From: Dacryopinax spathularia
Taxonomy: Eukaryota; Basidiomycota; Dacrymycetes; Dacrymycetales; Dacrymycetaceae
NCBI GenBank assembly: GCA_037974965.1
Contig: JBBPFI010000013.1
Span: forward strand, 310,001 to 374,000
Direction of reading: 5' to 3'
DNA: 64,000 bases
Positions 52,445 to 64,000 of this stretch are shown here, one piece after another. The notes under the pieces were generated by a model that saw nothing but the letters and a program-made list of their open reading frames with translations, did not search any database and had not been told where the DNA came from. Every line of letters starts with the position of its first letter. The stretch's first letter is position 1. The position numbers were made by a program, and so were the translations under genes.

Positions 52445-53391
52445 ATGCGCCCCGCAACACCGCAGTTGTGTATTTTGGCGGCGTTGGCGGCGTTTGTGAG
52501 GGATGTACGGGGGAGCGCGCTCACTACGACGATCGACCCGCACAGCCGGGCTTGCTTTTACGCAGACGTGGACAAGGCAGGAGAGAAGATCGGGGTACGC
52601 CCACTACTCCCAACACCTCGAATCCACTCTAACTCGTCTCGCAGTTCTACTTCGCCGTCCAAGCCGGCGGCGCGTTCGACATCGACTACATAGTACAAGA
52701 CCCAAACGACAAGATCCTGCTCGAAGGACAAGGCGAGCGACAAGGCGACTTCGTCCTCACAGCCAACACAGTCGGGGAATACTCGTTCTGCTTCGAGAAC
52801 AGCATGAGCGCGTTCGCGGAGAAGCTGATCGATTTTGACATTATGGTCGAGAGCGAGCCCCGGCGCGAGCCGCCGGCGAAACAGGCGCAGATCTCGGAGC
52901 ATACGAGTGCGCTGGAGGAGAGTATATATAAGCTGAATGGGATGTTGAGCAATATTGAGCGGACGCAGCGGTAGTACGTGCTTGTTTTCTTCTTATGTGT
53001 TGAGGGTGGAGAGGGTGTTGATGTTGTGGACAGCTTCCATACCCGCGAACGACGGTCGTACGATACGGTCGAATCGACAAAACGCAGGCTGTTCTGGTAC
53101 GGCACACTCGAGAGCATCGCAATCATAACAATGGCAGTGTACGTCAATCCCATCCTCCCCCTCGTCTTCGGTCGCACCTCTTCCACCATATGCGCACTAT
53201 GCACTATTCCCCTGCACCAAACCAATGTCGTTGTTCTCATCACATCCTGCAACGTTTCCGGCTTCCGCTTCCGCTTCCTTCGACGCCCATATCCGCTTAT
53301 CCAGGACGTGATCAACTGACTGTACTGGTGCAGGGTCCAAGTCTTCATCCTCCAGAACTTCTTCAACCGGTCGCGCAAGTATAAGGTCTAA
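52445..53391 (+). CDS. p24 (emp24/gp25L) cargo receptor of COPII/COPI vesicles
   Basis: Exons 52445-52594, 52645-52973, 53034-53138, 53334-53391 give 213 residues. Signal peptide 1-23; GOLD-type lumenal domain with the two family cysteines (ACFYAD and YSFCFEN); a membrane-proximal coiled coil (HTSALEESIYKLNGML); one transmembrane helix (WYGTLESIAIITMAVVQVFIL) and a short cytosolic tail starting NFFNRSRK, where the FF pair is the COPII signal. p24 proteins cycle between ER and Golgi and load GPI-anchored and other cargo. The subfamily is not assigned with certainty. Confidence 0.88.
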
Positions 53392-54830
53392 CGCGCAAGT
53401 TGACAAGTTGACAACTTGACCCTTGGAGACTGTACGATATCCGCTACGCCTGTCCAACACGGTGTAGGTTGCAATGACGATACCATTGACATCGGCTGTT
53501 CAGCGCGTTGCTCGGTTCCGCCTTCTCACTTTCGCGACAAGTGCGGTGCTCAGAGTATTGATGAGATCGTCGTCCGCGGAAGTGAGAAGAAACGACGTTT
53601 AAACCCGTCCTTCTCTACCCCTCCGGCGCTGCAAGGGACAACACGCAGCATCACCCCACCACGCTGCTTGAGCTGTATTTACTGGCGGCATATCCTGTTA
53701 CTGCTTTCTCAATGTTCTGGGGCGACCGTGTGTTCCTCGAGGAAGCGAATCTGAGATCGGGATGACGAGGTGCGGCTTTGGCGGCGATAATCCCCTCACT
53801 CCGCCTCCTTCTTGCACCTCGCCTTCCGTCTATCACTCGCGCTTGCGGCAAGTCGAAAATCGCTTCGTCAAAGTCATCATTCAACATCACCTTGGCCTGC
53901 CTCCGGGGGCACTGGATTGTATAAGGAGATACAGCTTGTACCGGTCTCCGTGCTTGTTCGACTGCGTCCTACTATGTCCCTCGCCTGAATGGCCTTACGC
54001 GCTCTTTGCGCAGTCGGCGCTCTATCAAGGGCTCTCTCGGCTGTTTATATGGTGATGCTCTGTCTGCGTGCCGGTGACGTGACTTCGCTTGGGATGCGTC
54101 GAGGCTGGATTCTGGTTTGGAGTGATGGGGCGTGCCCTCTTTGGGCAAGCAAATGGTATGTACACCTCTACTTGTCCGACGTTTCCTCACGTGATTCCTT
54201 TGGCGAAGCCTCTAACCACGGACCACTATTCTTAAGCCCTCATACCGACTTATGCTTTTAGCCGCGATCTTACCAGTTACCACTACCAACTTTCCATGCC
54301 GCTCCGCGCCCCTCCCTCCTCTCATCGTTCTTCTCTGCTCGCTGTCTCGACGAATGCGGAGACACTTCTTTGGGACCTGCAGACTCAGTCGATCACGTGT
54401 GAACTATCGAGAATGGAGAAGCCAGTGCTCAGTGTGTGACCCACGACCGAAGCGAACGGGACTGGTGGGGCAGTGCTGAAAAGGGCAAGAACCGCTCCTG
54501 CAAGACCATCGCTTCGCAAGAGGTGAGGGCAGTGTCGATGCCGCCCTCGCGGCTCGTGAAGATGGATCCGCTCAGTAGCTTCTCGCCCCAATCCTCCAAG
54601 AGCAGCCATCTTTTCCTGACATTCCATGAGGTTCTCGCCATTGCGGCTCTCCTGCAGAGGAACGCGAGAGAGAGAGAGCATGCGTCCCGGATTTGAGTGT
54701 GACACAGTGGAGGGGCAGTCCGCCCGGAAATGCGGGACAAACCGCTACATGCCTTCCAATTTGCGGATGGAGTTCGGACTGGCAGAGGTCCTCTCCGGTG
54801 CACAGCAACGAACCCGACTTGCGTCTACAA
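53392..54830. other. 1.4 kb intergenic, no gene supported
   Basis: A short GACAAGTTGACAAC repeat follows the p24 stop. Frames up to 124 codons look random. Confidence 0.45.
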
Positions 54831-54835
54831 TAGCA

Positions 54836-54842
54836 TATAAAA
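54836..54842 (+). promoter_or_regulatory. TATA box (TATAAAA) in a conserved core ATATAAAAGCGCTC
   Basis: 50-56 bases upstream of ATG 54892. Same 14-base core as upstream of the paralog at 39987. Confidence 0.65.
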
Positions 54843-54891
54843 GCGCTCTACGTTGGCGGACAGAACACTCCTCCATCAAGTATACGATACC

Positions 54892-55278
54892 ATGATTACG
54901 ACGAACACTGTCCAACACGTCAGCTGCAACGCGATTCGCTGGAAGAGCCCCGGATGCGTCGTCCTGGGCATGATCCTCGGAGCGATCGGCCTCGTTGTCG
55001 GCCTGTTCGTCCTTGCGCTCCTCTGCGGGCTGACAGGAGTCCTTTGCATGGGCTGCTATGAATGTACATGTGGTCGCTTCACTCGACGAACCCAACGCTC
55101 CGCGCTCACGAACAACATCGTCCGACTTGGAGAGATCGCTAATGCTCCGACCAGTCAGCCTCGGGCTCTCCCTCCTCTCAATCCTCCTCCTCCGGCCTAC
55201 TCAGCTGGCTCGGCGGTTCTTGTTACATCTCCTCGCATTCTGGTCAAGCTATCCGAGACACCCCTCCAATATGCATAA
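54892..55278 (+). CDS. Small PPxY membrane protein (128 aa), family member 3
   Basis: Single exon starting MITTNTVQHV. It carries the family signature SCNAIRWKSPGC, a transmembrane helix with GAIGLVVGLFVLALLCGL, the juxtamembrane cysteine motif GCYECTCGR, a basic stretch, a PPPAYSAGSA motif (PPxY) and a tail ending VKLSETPL. It is collinear with 39604-39987 through promoter and 3' flank, so it is one arm of an inverted duplication. Function as for its paralog: unknown, with a possible ubiquitin-ligase link through PPxY. Confidence 0.68.
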   Translation: MITTNTVQHVSCNAIRWKSPGCVVLGMILGAIGLVVGLFVLALLCGLTGVLCMGCYECTCGRFTRRTQRSALTNNIVRLGEIANAPTSQPRALPPLNPPPPAYSAGSAVLVTSPRILVKLSETPLQYA

Positions 55279-55374
55279 CGACCCGTACTGCCTGCACGCG
55301 TTCACCATCCATCCATCCTTGGCTATTGGAAGAACCCCCCGTCAACAAACTACTTCACGACGCCTCGGAGTAAG

Positions 55375-55575
55375 TGTCGACCAGGTTTGATGCACTTGCG
55401 GCTGCTGACTCGCTTTCTAGCCAGGGCTGGATCCTCGACTTCCAGCAACAGCGCACGATCGTACCTGGGGGATGAGCAATCGTACCGAGGGTGAGCGGTA
55501 CAGCGCCCTGCCCTGTTCTCGGATTTGCAGCATGCAAATTATTTCCTTTCAGTTTCCATAACACATACACAGCTC
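55375..55575 (-). repeat. Inverted duplication arm 2 (matches 39316-39515, plus)
   Basis: Lies between the PPxY gene and the stop of the coiled-coil gene. The same frame is open through it in both arms, but in this arm it lies beyond the spliced stop codon of the coiled-coil gene, so whether it codes is unclear. Confidence 0.7.
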
Positions 55576-55607
55576 CAGAAGTAGTAATGAATAGTTCAGC
55601 GAGTGAG

Positions 55608-56185
55608 TCACGCATCGAAGAGAAAGTGGGCGACGTCGCGCGTGAGCCGTCTCCACTCTGGATGAGTATCAAAGCGCGGGTCGGCAAGGGCGACATCGCG
55701 CGGGTGCTGGGCAACAAAGGTGCTCCAGTTGGGATCCGACCACCGGAAGAGTTCCATGAGATACTTGCGGCCTTGGTGGACGATCTCCCTCCGTTGGATC
55801 TGGCCGAGCTTCTCATCATCCTGCGAACAAAAGAAATGAGCGCAAAAATAGAATAGACTGTGCGACTTACAAAGACGTATGCCTGCAGATGCTGTATGTC
55901 TTCTCTGAGCCGCTTGTTCTGCTCTGCTAATGCCTGGCTCTGTTGCTTGAGAGAGTCGATCTGCTGCGGAAGGAGCGCGCTCTGAGTGCTCAGGTAATTG
56001 ATCTGCCCTTCTTGGAGGGTGTTGTGCTCCTGAAGCAGATTGATCCGCTCTCCTTGTAGGGTAACGCGCTCTTCAAGCAGATCGAGCTTATCTCGCAAGG
56101 CCTTGATGCTGGCCTTGGCTTCTTCCTCCCGGCTGGCTGGGTCAGTGGCGATGTTCCTCTTGTCTTTGCTCTTGCCCTTGCTCAA
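55608..56185 (-). CDS. Coiled-coil protein (175 aa)
   Basis: Exons 56185-55871 and 55820-55608; the intron has GTAAGT and TTCGCAG. Residues 1-20 are Lys/Asp/Arg-rich. About 25-100 form a heptad coiled coil with regular Leu, Ile and Gln (LEERVTLQGERINLLQE is typical). Exon 2 (70 residues) is mixed charged with tryptophans (ELFRWSDPNWS) and ends FLFDA. Without splicing the frame would continue far past this stop, but exon 2 reads as better protein. No family recognised. Confidence 0.6.
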
Positions 56186-56840
56186 GGAAGCAGGACGGGT
56201 GCATGAGCGCGAGATGTACCGCTACTGTAGCAAGGCTTGGGCTCACTGTTCTTCTTCTCTTCTACTCCAAGCACCGTAGCGCGTGAATCTGCAAGATCAA
56301 ACATCGAAACCACGAGACTAGGTTCACTTAGTCTCCACAGAACGAGCGTGAAAGATCTGCACCGTGAGAACGTCAAAGTTAGATTGCGCGTTGTATCGCA
56401 GACAGCGATATGTACAGATCTCGGCGATATAACTCCTCTATCACCGACAGTCACGTGTTTTTTTGGCATGACGCAAGCGGGCCCAAACCGGTTCGAACCC
56501 CGCAACTCCGAGGCGGGTGATGGGTGGCGCAGTCGCTGCGTGTTCTCCGTTCGCTCACGGGCCATCCCGTTGCCTCCCCGCTTCCCTGCGCCTTCCATCG
56601 ACCGTTCCCTTCTGAACGACGTCCCTTGGCAGCAGACTGAGATCCGATCTGTCCGCGGTGACGAATACCCGTTTGCTGTGCAGTCACATTACGCACAGTC
56701 GCACTTCACACCTCATTCACTCACAGTCCACGCTCTCTCGTAAGGGCAACTAGTTGCGCAGTCTCTGTTGTTCTATCCTACCCTTCCACCTCCTGTCCCT
56801 CCTTCCTCCCCCGACCTCGCAGCAGCAGAAGCAGTAGATC
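56186..56840. other. Intergenic, divergent promoters of coiled-coil and epsin genes
   Basis: 650 bases. A 168-codon plus frame (56237-56743) has no family resemblance. The 5' leader of the epsin gene is CT-rich. Confidence 0.45.
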
Positions 56841-58971
56841 ATGTCCCTCCAAGTACGTCCTGCGCAGCTGCTGATTGAGAGGATGTATGCTGATACGTTT
56901 GGGTGTAGACACTGGGCAAAGGCGCCCTCCGCGTCGCTAAGAACTATACGAAGGGATACTCGGACGTGCAGGCTAAAGTGAGGGATGCGACGAGTAACGA
57001 TCCGTGGGGGCCGAGCGGGTCGCAGATGAACGAGATCGCTCAGCTTACTTATGATCAGTGCGTCCTCGTCTTTTCTCCTTGCGCTGGCAGGCGTTGTCGG
57101 CGCCGGTGCAAGTGGTGTGGGATGTTATGTGCTGATTGTATGCGCAGAAACCACTTTGTGGAGATTATGGAAATGCTCGATAAGCGGCTTAACGACAAAG
57201 GCAAGAACTGGCGACACGTGTGGAAGAGCCTTACTCTCCTGGACTACCTCCTGCACGCAGGGTCAGAAAACGTTGTTATCTACTTCAAGGACAACCTGTA
57301 CGTCGTGAAGACGCTCAAGGAGTTCCAGTACATCGACGAGTACGACAAGGACCAAGGGGCGAACGTGCGGCAGAAGGCGAAGGATATTACCAATCTGCTT
57401 ATGGACGATGAGCGGCTGAGGAGGGAGAGGAGGACGAGGAGGGATATGCGGGATAGGCTGATCTCGGGCAGGGGAATCGAGGATCTTGAGGGGAGGGACG
57501 AGAATTCGTCTAGGAGGAGGAGCTCGAGTGTCCCGCCTGCGAGTAGCAGCAGGGGAAGGGGTGGGGAGCCGAATAGGAGGAGGGGGACGGGGGAGGAGGA
57601 CGATCTTAAGCGTGCGTTGGAGCTGAGCAAGCAGAGTGCGGAGGATGAAGCGCGTCGTAGGCGCACCACGGCTGAGTGCGTTCATTCGCTTCCTCCTCTC
57701 TCCTTTCCAGCCCCTTCTCACCCACCTGCGTGACGTAGACAAGACGAACTCGAACGAGCGCTCGCTCTCTCGCGCGAAGAAGCCGAAAAAGCGCAACGCA
57801 ACTCTACCACCACCGGCGACCTATTCAACGTCTCCGACTCCCGCCCCGCCCCTCCCTCCTCAAGCGGAGCAAACGACCTAATCGACCTCTCCCTCGCCCC
57901 GCAGCCCACGCTAGCGCCGCAGTTCACGTCTGCGTTTTCCGCGAATCCCTATTATGCGCAGTTGCAGGCTCAGCAGGAGGCGCAGCAGCAGGCTTGGCTC
58001 GCTCAGCAGGCGCAGGCTCAGGCGGAGGCGCAGGCTCAGGCGGCTCAACAGCAGTGGTTGCAGGAACAGATGCTTTTGCAGCAGCAGCAGGCGGCCGCGG
58101 CTGCTCAGCAGGCACAGCAGCAGGCGGAGTGGGAGAGGATGCAGTTGTTGATGGTACGCATACATCCTTCCCTACCTTATCCCTATCCCTCCCATCTCGC
58201 ATCACTCTCGTCTCCCTCTTATCCGTCTTTCTCCGTTCCGCTACCCTTTGAGCTTCTGTTGCTAAGTGGCGTTGCGTGGTCGCATGCTAACGCTCGCATC
58301 ATAGCAACAACAACAAATGCCCACCGGCTTCCCCTCCCTCGCCCCCCAGCCCACCGGTTTCGGTTCGAACAACCCCTTCGCCCAGCCCACAATGTCCCCA
58401 GCACAGCCCGTGCCAAGCCTGTCCCAATCATACAGCGCAAACAACGTCTTCTCACAACAACTGCAGTCGCCTGCTCCTACGCAGCAGCAGCCTCAGCAGG
58501 GGCAGGAATATGGAGGGTTGGCGAGCCCGAGCCCGATGCAGGAGAGGAGTCAGAGTGCGCCGATTAGACAGAATAGGGTGGGGGATCATGTGAACCCGGC
58601 GCTGGCTGCGGCGTTTGCGAATCGGTGCGTACTCCTTCCCCTTGCCCTTCCTCCACCTCGATATGCTCTCCCTTTCCCTCTCCCTCTGCCCACTCCCCTC
58701 CGCGCTCCCTTCCCTACTGCTTATACCTCTTCTGCAAGAGCATATACTTACCTTCTTTACTCGTAGGGCGGACGACGGAATGGACACCTTCGGCAACATA
58801 GGAAACCTCCGGTTCGGAGGAACCCAATACGGACGCGCTCTTGCTGCTCAGGCTACGGGTGCTCCGCAGCAGGGGTCGCATAACCCTTTTGGGCAGTTTA
58901 GGCAGGGGTCGGCTCAGGCTGGCCAGGGAGGGGGGCAGGGGCAGGGGGATCAGCCGTTTTTCAGTATCTGA
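56841..58971 (+). CDS. Epsin (ENTH domain endocytic adaptor)
   Basis: Six exons: 56841-56852 (only 12 bases), 56909-57057, 57148-57675, 57739-58153, 58305-58624, 58767-58971; 542 residues. ENTH domain at residues 8-140 (KVRDATSNDPWGPSG, EIMEMLDKRL, NWRHVWKSLTLLDYLL, AKDITNLLMDD) binds PI(4,5)P2 and bends membrane. Two ubiquitin-interacting motifs follow (DDLKRALELSKQSAEDE at about 213-230 and DELERALALSREEAEKA), a clathrin-box-like DLIDLSL, a long Gln/Ala-rich region, and two NPF tripeptides (SNNPFAQ, SHNPFGQ) that bind EH domains. This is the complete epsin layout, acting in clathrin-mediated endocytosis of ubiquitinated cargo and actin patch formation, like yeast Ent1/Ent2. Confidence 0.95.
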
Positions 58972-59417
58972 TCCTCCCGCTTGGTCCATCCCGCTCGCCG
59001 TGCCCGGGAGCAGATGCAGAGCGCGGGCCCGCAAAGGGGAAGACCGGAGGGAGACGAAAGCCAAGCCCTAAGGAGAAATGGGTAATATACCACGCATGAG
59101 AGATGGAAAGCGTTACAGTATGCAGGATTTGGTTTGGTTCGGTTCAGTTTCAAATTCACGCGCGATGTTGGGAGTAGGTTAGGAGAGGTGGTTCGGCTAC
59201 AGGATATAGCCTGCAAGTTTGGTTTGCCGTAATGAATGGTTTTTGGACTTTTCATTGTTAATGATATTCTTGTTGTGGACCGATTGCGCTCTCCAATGAG
59301 GGAAGGAGAGAAGGCATGTATCGATATCAGGGTATATGCTCGCAAACTGTCAACTGTCCATTCCCACCCGCTACTCCCCGGCCATACTCTCCCTTTCCAG
59401 TCCGAACACCCCAACGC
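58972..59417. other. Convergent 3' flanks, no gene
   Basis: Between two convergent stops; no protein-like frame. Confidence 0.5.
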
Positions 59418-60300
59418 TCACTCCGCCCTAGCCTTCCTCCTTTTCACGCACCTAACCCCGACAAAAGCAGCCACAACAGCTCCAACCGCACCGATCACAC
59501 CACTGATAACAGCAGCTATGATCGTCCCTCGGTCTGTTTGGCTGGCCCCGCCCGAGTCGGAGGGGGTGGCAGCGGTGGAGGAGTTGGAGCCTGTTGTGCC
59601 GGATGAGCCTGAGCCTGCTGCACTGGATGAGGGGAAGGGAGAGGAGGGGTTCGCTGCGGATAAGGGAGAGCTGGAGGGGGAGGATGAGGGAGGGTCGGCG
59701 GTGGCCGATGAAGGGGGTTGAGAGGGAGTGGTTTGGGTTGGGTCGTTGCCAGACGCAGCACCTATAGAGGGTGTTAGTAGATTCGGCGGAGATAGGAAGA
59801 AGAGCTGGCTGACCTCCTGCACCACCACCCGCCGTCGGCTGCCCATAGCTCGCATCAACCTCCGACGTATACCCGTCAAAAGCCACACAACTCCAATCCC
59901 CCCCATCTACGGCCTTCGCATGCACCTTCGCCGAGTCCACAAGCTGCGCATCCGTCACTCTAAAGTCCACCCCGGACGTCGCCTCGAACTGGACATCGGC
60001 GAGCCAGACGAACCAGGAAGTGGGGATATCGTCGAATCGTTCGGCGCTTAGGTAGGAGCCGAAGCTCGCGCTGCTGACGTAGGAGGGGAAGACCCAGAGT
60101 GTGTAGGGGGGTTGGCCGCCTGTCCAGGAGATGTTGGCTGGGCGGCAGGTGGTGAGGGTTGGGAGGGGGAGGAGGGTGGGGCCGGTGGCTCGGCGATCGA
60201 GTTCGGGTTCTGATGAGCTTGTTGGCGCGGCTGTCGCTGGAGAGGTATAGGAGAAGACGAGGGATATCAAGTGGATTGGCAGCATGGTAGTCGAGAGCAT
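59418..60300 (-). CDS. Receptor-like single-pass surface protein (276 aa)
   Basis: Exons 60300-59814 and 59761-59418. Signal peptide about 1-24 (a second ATG at 60285 gives a similar one). The extracellular domain (about 40-160) begins TLTTCRPANISWTGG and contains QPPYTLWVF, a pattern common in basidiomycete surface proteins with an Ig-like/KRE9-like fold. A long Ser/Thr/Pro stalk (about 165-235), certain to be glycosylated, leads to a transmembrane helix (TIIAAVISGVIGAVGAVVAAFVGV) and a short basic tail (RCVKRRKARAE). It probably spans the plasma membrane with the domain in the wall. Ligand unknown. Confidence 0.75.
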
Positions 60301-62245
60301 GTCATGGGAGAAGAGACAATCGTCGAGCTCGTCGTAGTTTGCCGCTTGAAGAGCGTCTAGTCATGTAGAAAACATGGGGCACGAGTGACCTCGACATCCC
60401 GGGCTTGGCGCCGCAGAGCATCAATGGAAGGGCGATACAGTACGTTCGGAAAAAGGAGGACGCTGTGTGGCTCTTGCTTGGCAGGGTTCAGGAACAGTCC
60501 GGAATTCCGAGATCTATGTTCGAGTTAGTCTGGGGCAGCGCAGGGCCTTTGACGTGGTCAGGCAGCTGAGCATGATCAGATATGCAAGGCAGAGTCAACG
60601 CCCGGGCATCGTTGCAGATTCATTCGCCAGAGTCCGTAGCAAGCCAGGTAGACAGAGTCATTGTCGAGAGATGCTTCTGCTCCTCGTTCTAGTCTTGGCA
60701 TACGAAAGGGACAGGGGGGAACAGAAAGCCTTTGTCGGAGCTCCGAATACAGGCGGTGATTGAGCTTGGCAGGGACGACCTCACGTAATCCACTTTGTGA
60801 GTGTGGATAATCATCATCGACAGTACAAGTTACATAGGTCCGAGAAAGTCAGAGCACCGCCAACGCAGGTCTACGCTGAGTATCATTGTTGCGTTCAGAG
60901 GATAAGTACACCAGCAGACAATGTGCTAGTTAGAGGGACGAACAGCTATCTTTGAAGGAGAGCCAGGAAGGAGCGCCGAAGAAGGTTCGACGTCAGTCAG
61001 GTTCCGGAATCAGGTTCCGATCGATCGACATGATTGTTGTTGAACGCGGACGCGTCGTTCTTCTCCTCCAACATCAGCCTGGAGGCTGCAGCCGTCGTAC
61101 CAGCACTGCGATCCACCGTATGCTCTGTGTCATCGACCATGATATTGTCTTCACCTTCTTCTCTTTTCCACCGGTCGAATGATCCTGTCGACAAGCGAGT
61201 AGCACTCAACAAATGCGGTTGAAGCGTGATTCTGACGCGGGGTGTTCGCTGGCGGACGGCAGCGACGCGCATCACGCTCGTTGCACGTCGTCTCCACACG
61301 CATGGATCCCGACTCAGCACATACCTACGCTCGACCCAAGGCGACAGTTTTGGTATCTAAGAAGATATCCTCTTTCTGTTCTCGTGCAGCTTTGGGAGCG
61401 GCACCAGCGGAGTTAGGAGTAGCTCTCGGTCGCCTCTTCAAGGTGAATATACTCCGAACGAACGACAGGGACTCTTTTGTCGGTTACGAAACACTGCCTC
61501 GGTGGATCGCTTGATCCAATCTTTCGATGCCGTCATACGCACATACGAGTCGTCTTCCGAGATGATGATCTGTTGGTCCAAACTCCAATCATTCATGCGT
61601 TCATCGCTGCCAACGCAGTTCTACGCATGGTTGCTAGAGTCATCCGGTACATTGTCTGTGTCTACTCAATTTGGCTGGATCCGGCGTGGATCTGGCCACC
61701 ACTCCGGTTATATTTAGCCGGCGCTGCTGAATCCCATCTGTTTCTTGTGGAACGCCGCGGCCAGCCCAGCCACCTACTGGCTACCATGCTGCTTTCTTGC
61801 TATTCGGCGGCTCTTCGGCTGCTCCTTTCTGCCTCTACCTTCCATTCGGGTCATGATCGACGGGCCATGAGGGCGAACAGCATGCTGTACGACCAGCGGG
61901 AGGGCAGGTGATCGTCAGCGGACGCGCTGGAAACGCGCGTGCAGCATCTGCAGAAGCGCGCGGCTCGTCCTCTTTCTCGACCGGCGAGCGTCATGGGCTG
62001 CTGCGAACCATATGCGCATACCGTTGCGGTCTTTCAACACGCTCGCGGGATGGACTTTCGGGGTAAGTACATTCCATTACCCCTCTGTGGGTCGATCACT
62101 GAGTACGGATCTCGTCCAGCATTCGGCTTCTCGCGCGGTCTCGCTCTGTCCACGCTTGTGCTGCTCGCGATGGTATAAGTAGTGGTTATTCTGGACGTTC
62201 ATCCACGGCAGGAGCAACTGCAGCTTCATCCTCATCGTGTTCAAC
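60301..62245. other. 1.9 kb intergenic, divergent promoters
   Basis: Upstream region of both the surface protein (minus) and the GH16 gene (plus). Several frames up to 144 codons, none family-like. Confidence 0.45.
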
Positions 62246-63493
62246 ATGCTCGCCTCGTCAGCCGCTGTCCTACTAGGTGTCGCCGGCACGGCCGTCGCGA
62301 CGACCTACAACATCGCAGACACCTTCATTGGTACCGACTTCCTCTCTGGATTTGCCTGTCAGACTCGCTGTTATTGCCAACCAACCTGATACTGACCTCT
62401 GAGCAGGGCAAGCGATCGCGGATCCTACTCATGGACGGGTCAACTACGTCGACCAGTCTACCGCTCTCGCTGACAACCTCTCGTACGCCTCGGGGGATAC
62501 GTTTATCATGCGTGCGGACTACACTACAACCCTGACCGCTTCTGGCCCGGGTCGTAACTCAGTTCGTATCCAGTCTAACAACGCATATACGAATGCAAGT
62601 GACTATTTCCCATCTACGTCTGGGTCTAACGAGGGATATCTAGGCTCTGATGGTTCTGGACTTGAGGCACATGCCAGAGGTACGCTGTCGGAATCCCCGT
62701 GTCACATCGCCGGTGCCAATCGAATGCAGGGCTGCTCTACCTGGCCGGCGTTCTGGACCACTGGCGCTACGGATTGGCCCAACTGCGGAGAGATCGATAT
62801 CATTGAGGGTGAGCACCCTTATCTCGAGTCGATATATTTGACATCTGATTTATGGAAAGGTGTCAACGACGAAACGCCAAACTTGACCTCGCTGCATACC
62901 AGTGCGAACTGCACGATGCCAGCTACCGGCCGTGCCATGATGGGGTGAGATCGCGCCTTTCATGTCTCTCATGCTCGTCTCAACCCATATGCCACAGAAC
63001 GTCTGCCTCGACCGACTGCGATGCCAACGATAACGGCAACCAAGGCTGCGGCGTTCACTCGAGCTTCAGCAACTCCTTTGGCCCGCCTTTTAACGCCAAC
63101 GGAGGTGGGATCTACGCAATGGAGCGGACCTCAACTTCCATCTCCGTCTGGTTCTGGCCGCGCAACTCTGGCCTCGCACCGACTAGCGTTTCCTCCGGCG
63201 CGTCGACACTCGATACGAGCACCTTTGGGGAGCCGGACGCGTTGTTCGTCAATACTGACTGCGATATCACGACCCACTTCACAGCGCATAACATCATCTT
63301 CGATCTCACGCTTTGCGGTGATTGGGCTGGCAATGCGTACCCGAGCACATGCCCGAGTGACTGCATCGGTGAGTGGATGATCGTCCTGCCTGCCTACATG
63401 TGCTCACTGGAGTGATTAGACTACGTCAATAACAACCCAAGCGACTTTGTTAACGCGTACTGGGATGTCGCTTCTCTTCGTGTCTACGAGTAG
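62246..63493 (+). CDS. GH16 secreted endo-1,3(4)-beta-glucanase
   Basis: Seven exons: 62246-62357, 62407-62594, 62644-62679, 62730-62808, 62860-62944, 62998-63368, 63420-63493; 314 residues. Signal peptide 1-18 (cleavage after AVA). Family blocks: DTFIGTDFLSGF, DPTHGRVNYVDQ, GPGRNSVRIQS, DLRHMPEGCSTWPAFW, NANGGGIYAMERT, VWFWPRN, CGDWAGNAY, DYVNNNP. The catalytic motif E-I-D-I-I-E (ExDxxE, nucleophile and acid/base) is complete. It hydrolyses laminarin-type beta-glucan, so it may remodel the fungus's own wall or degrade substrate. Intron 2 (62595-62643) has a GC donor (AAT|GCAAGT). Confidence 0.93.
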
Positions 63494-64000
63494 AGCTATC
63501 GAATCTCCGCACGTTTCCACCGTGTGGCAAAGGTACCTCTGTATCTTTAGGTACGTAGGTCCGAAATGCAGCTGCGTGAACGTCATGCGTTGCTGGCTTC
63601 ATCTTGAATTCTGCGACGATGCGAGACGCCCAACAATGGATAACGCGCCTAAAACCTGGCCGGGACGCTTAGTCATGAGAGGCCCGACAACGATACAGCA
63701 CTGGTGTCGACGTGGCTTTCGAAGGCGTACACAGGAGTCGTCCAGAAGCGAAGCTGAAGCACACGCTGGACGATCCTCCGGCAACATGCGGGACGTGCTT
63801 CCGGAAGCCGGACCAGAATATGCTGCCGAACCTAATCAGGCGATATCGGCGGATCCAAAAGACACTAGAGGACGACAACGATGCTCTTTTCCGTCCCTGG
63901 ACATGTCGGCCACGTCCTTGCCATGCTGTTTGCGGGACGACTTGCTCTGTTGCTTGCTGTTCGCCGTCACTGTAACTTTTGCCTATGTGACTGCTTTTGC
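63494..64000. other. Window end, no gene seen
   Basis: 3' flank of the GH16 gene; short frames only, some running off the end. Confidence 0.4.

Noticed and set aside
55355-55870. Unspliced continuation of the coiled-coil frame to 55355
   Set aside because: The spliced exon 2 has canonical sites and a more protein-like sequence; the unspliced version becomes Ser/Arg-rich. It remains an alternative.
56470-56520. Possible tRNA T-arm GGTTCGAACCCC
   Set aside because: No acceptor or anticodon arm within 80 bases on either strand.
1-64000. CRISPR array, bacterial operon or phage features
   Set aside because: No regularly spaced repeats; introns, TATA boxes and gene families are eukaryotic.

Overview
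The window is nuclear DNA of a filamentous basidiomycete fungus, most likely Agaricomycotina; the species cannot be told from the sequence. The evidence is dense short introns (about 45-75 bases, usually GT...AG, sometimes GC...AG), genes with up to 19 exons, TATA boxes 55-85 bases upstream of compact genes, and typical fungal families (Cch1 calcium channel, epsin, p24 cargo receptor, GH16 and GH127 glycosidases, a macrophage-activating-glycoprotein-type cell wall protein). All exon models below were built by hand and joined only where the summed exon lengths keep one frame.

Bases 288-10981 are a complete, young Ty3/gypsy LTR retrotransposon on the minus strand. It has 472-base LTRs that differ at two positions, a 4-base target duplication, a primer binding site, gag-pro, and pol in the -1 frame. 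Between the pol stop and the 3' LTR lies a complete eight-exon gene on the opposite strand. It encodes a 728-residue acidic protein with a perfect Zn(II)2Cys6-type cysteine pattern. Its introns are antisense to the element's genomic RNA, so they would survive retrotransposition. This is the most unusual object in the window.

The element landed inside a segmental duplication. Copy A is 1-287 plus 10982-about 12230 and copy B is 18008-19788. They carry one of four related extended-SDR reductase genes: A (broken), C (14.5-15.7 kb, broken), B (18562-19788, intact) and D (21089-22270, intact). A decayed coiled-coil gene and an unrecognised 375-residue nuclear-looking protein gene lie among them.

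23.1-30.7 kb is CCH1, the voltage-gated calcium channel alpha subunit (2193 residues, four repeats, N/E/E/E filter). After it come a 123-residue small protein, a secreted GPI-anchored glycoprotein whose model needs a 5-base microexon, and a tandem array of three single-exon membrane-anchored paralogs (34.5-38.1 kb). Two members of another small membrane protein family follow (39.6 and 42.2 kb). The third member is at 54.9 kb and is part of an inverted duplication with the 39-40 kb block.

44.6-64 kb holds ordinary cellular genes: a type II membrane putative glycosyltransferase, a GH127 beta-L-arabinofuranosidase, a p24 protein, a coiled-coil protein, epsin, a receptor-like single-pass surface protein and a GH16 endo-glucanase. 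Several link to secretion, endocytosis and wall or plant-polymer processing, but there is no sign of one co-regulated cluster.
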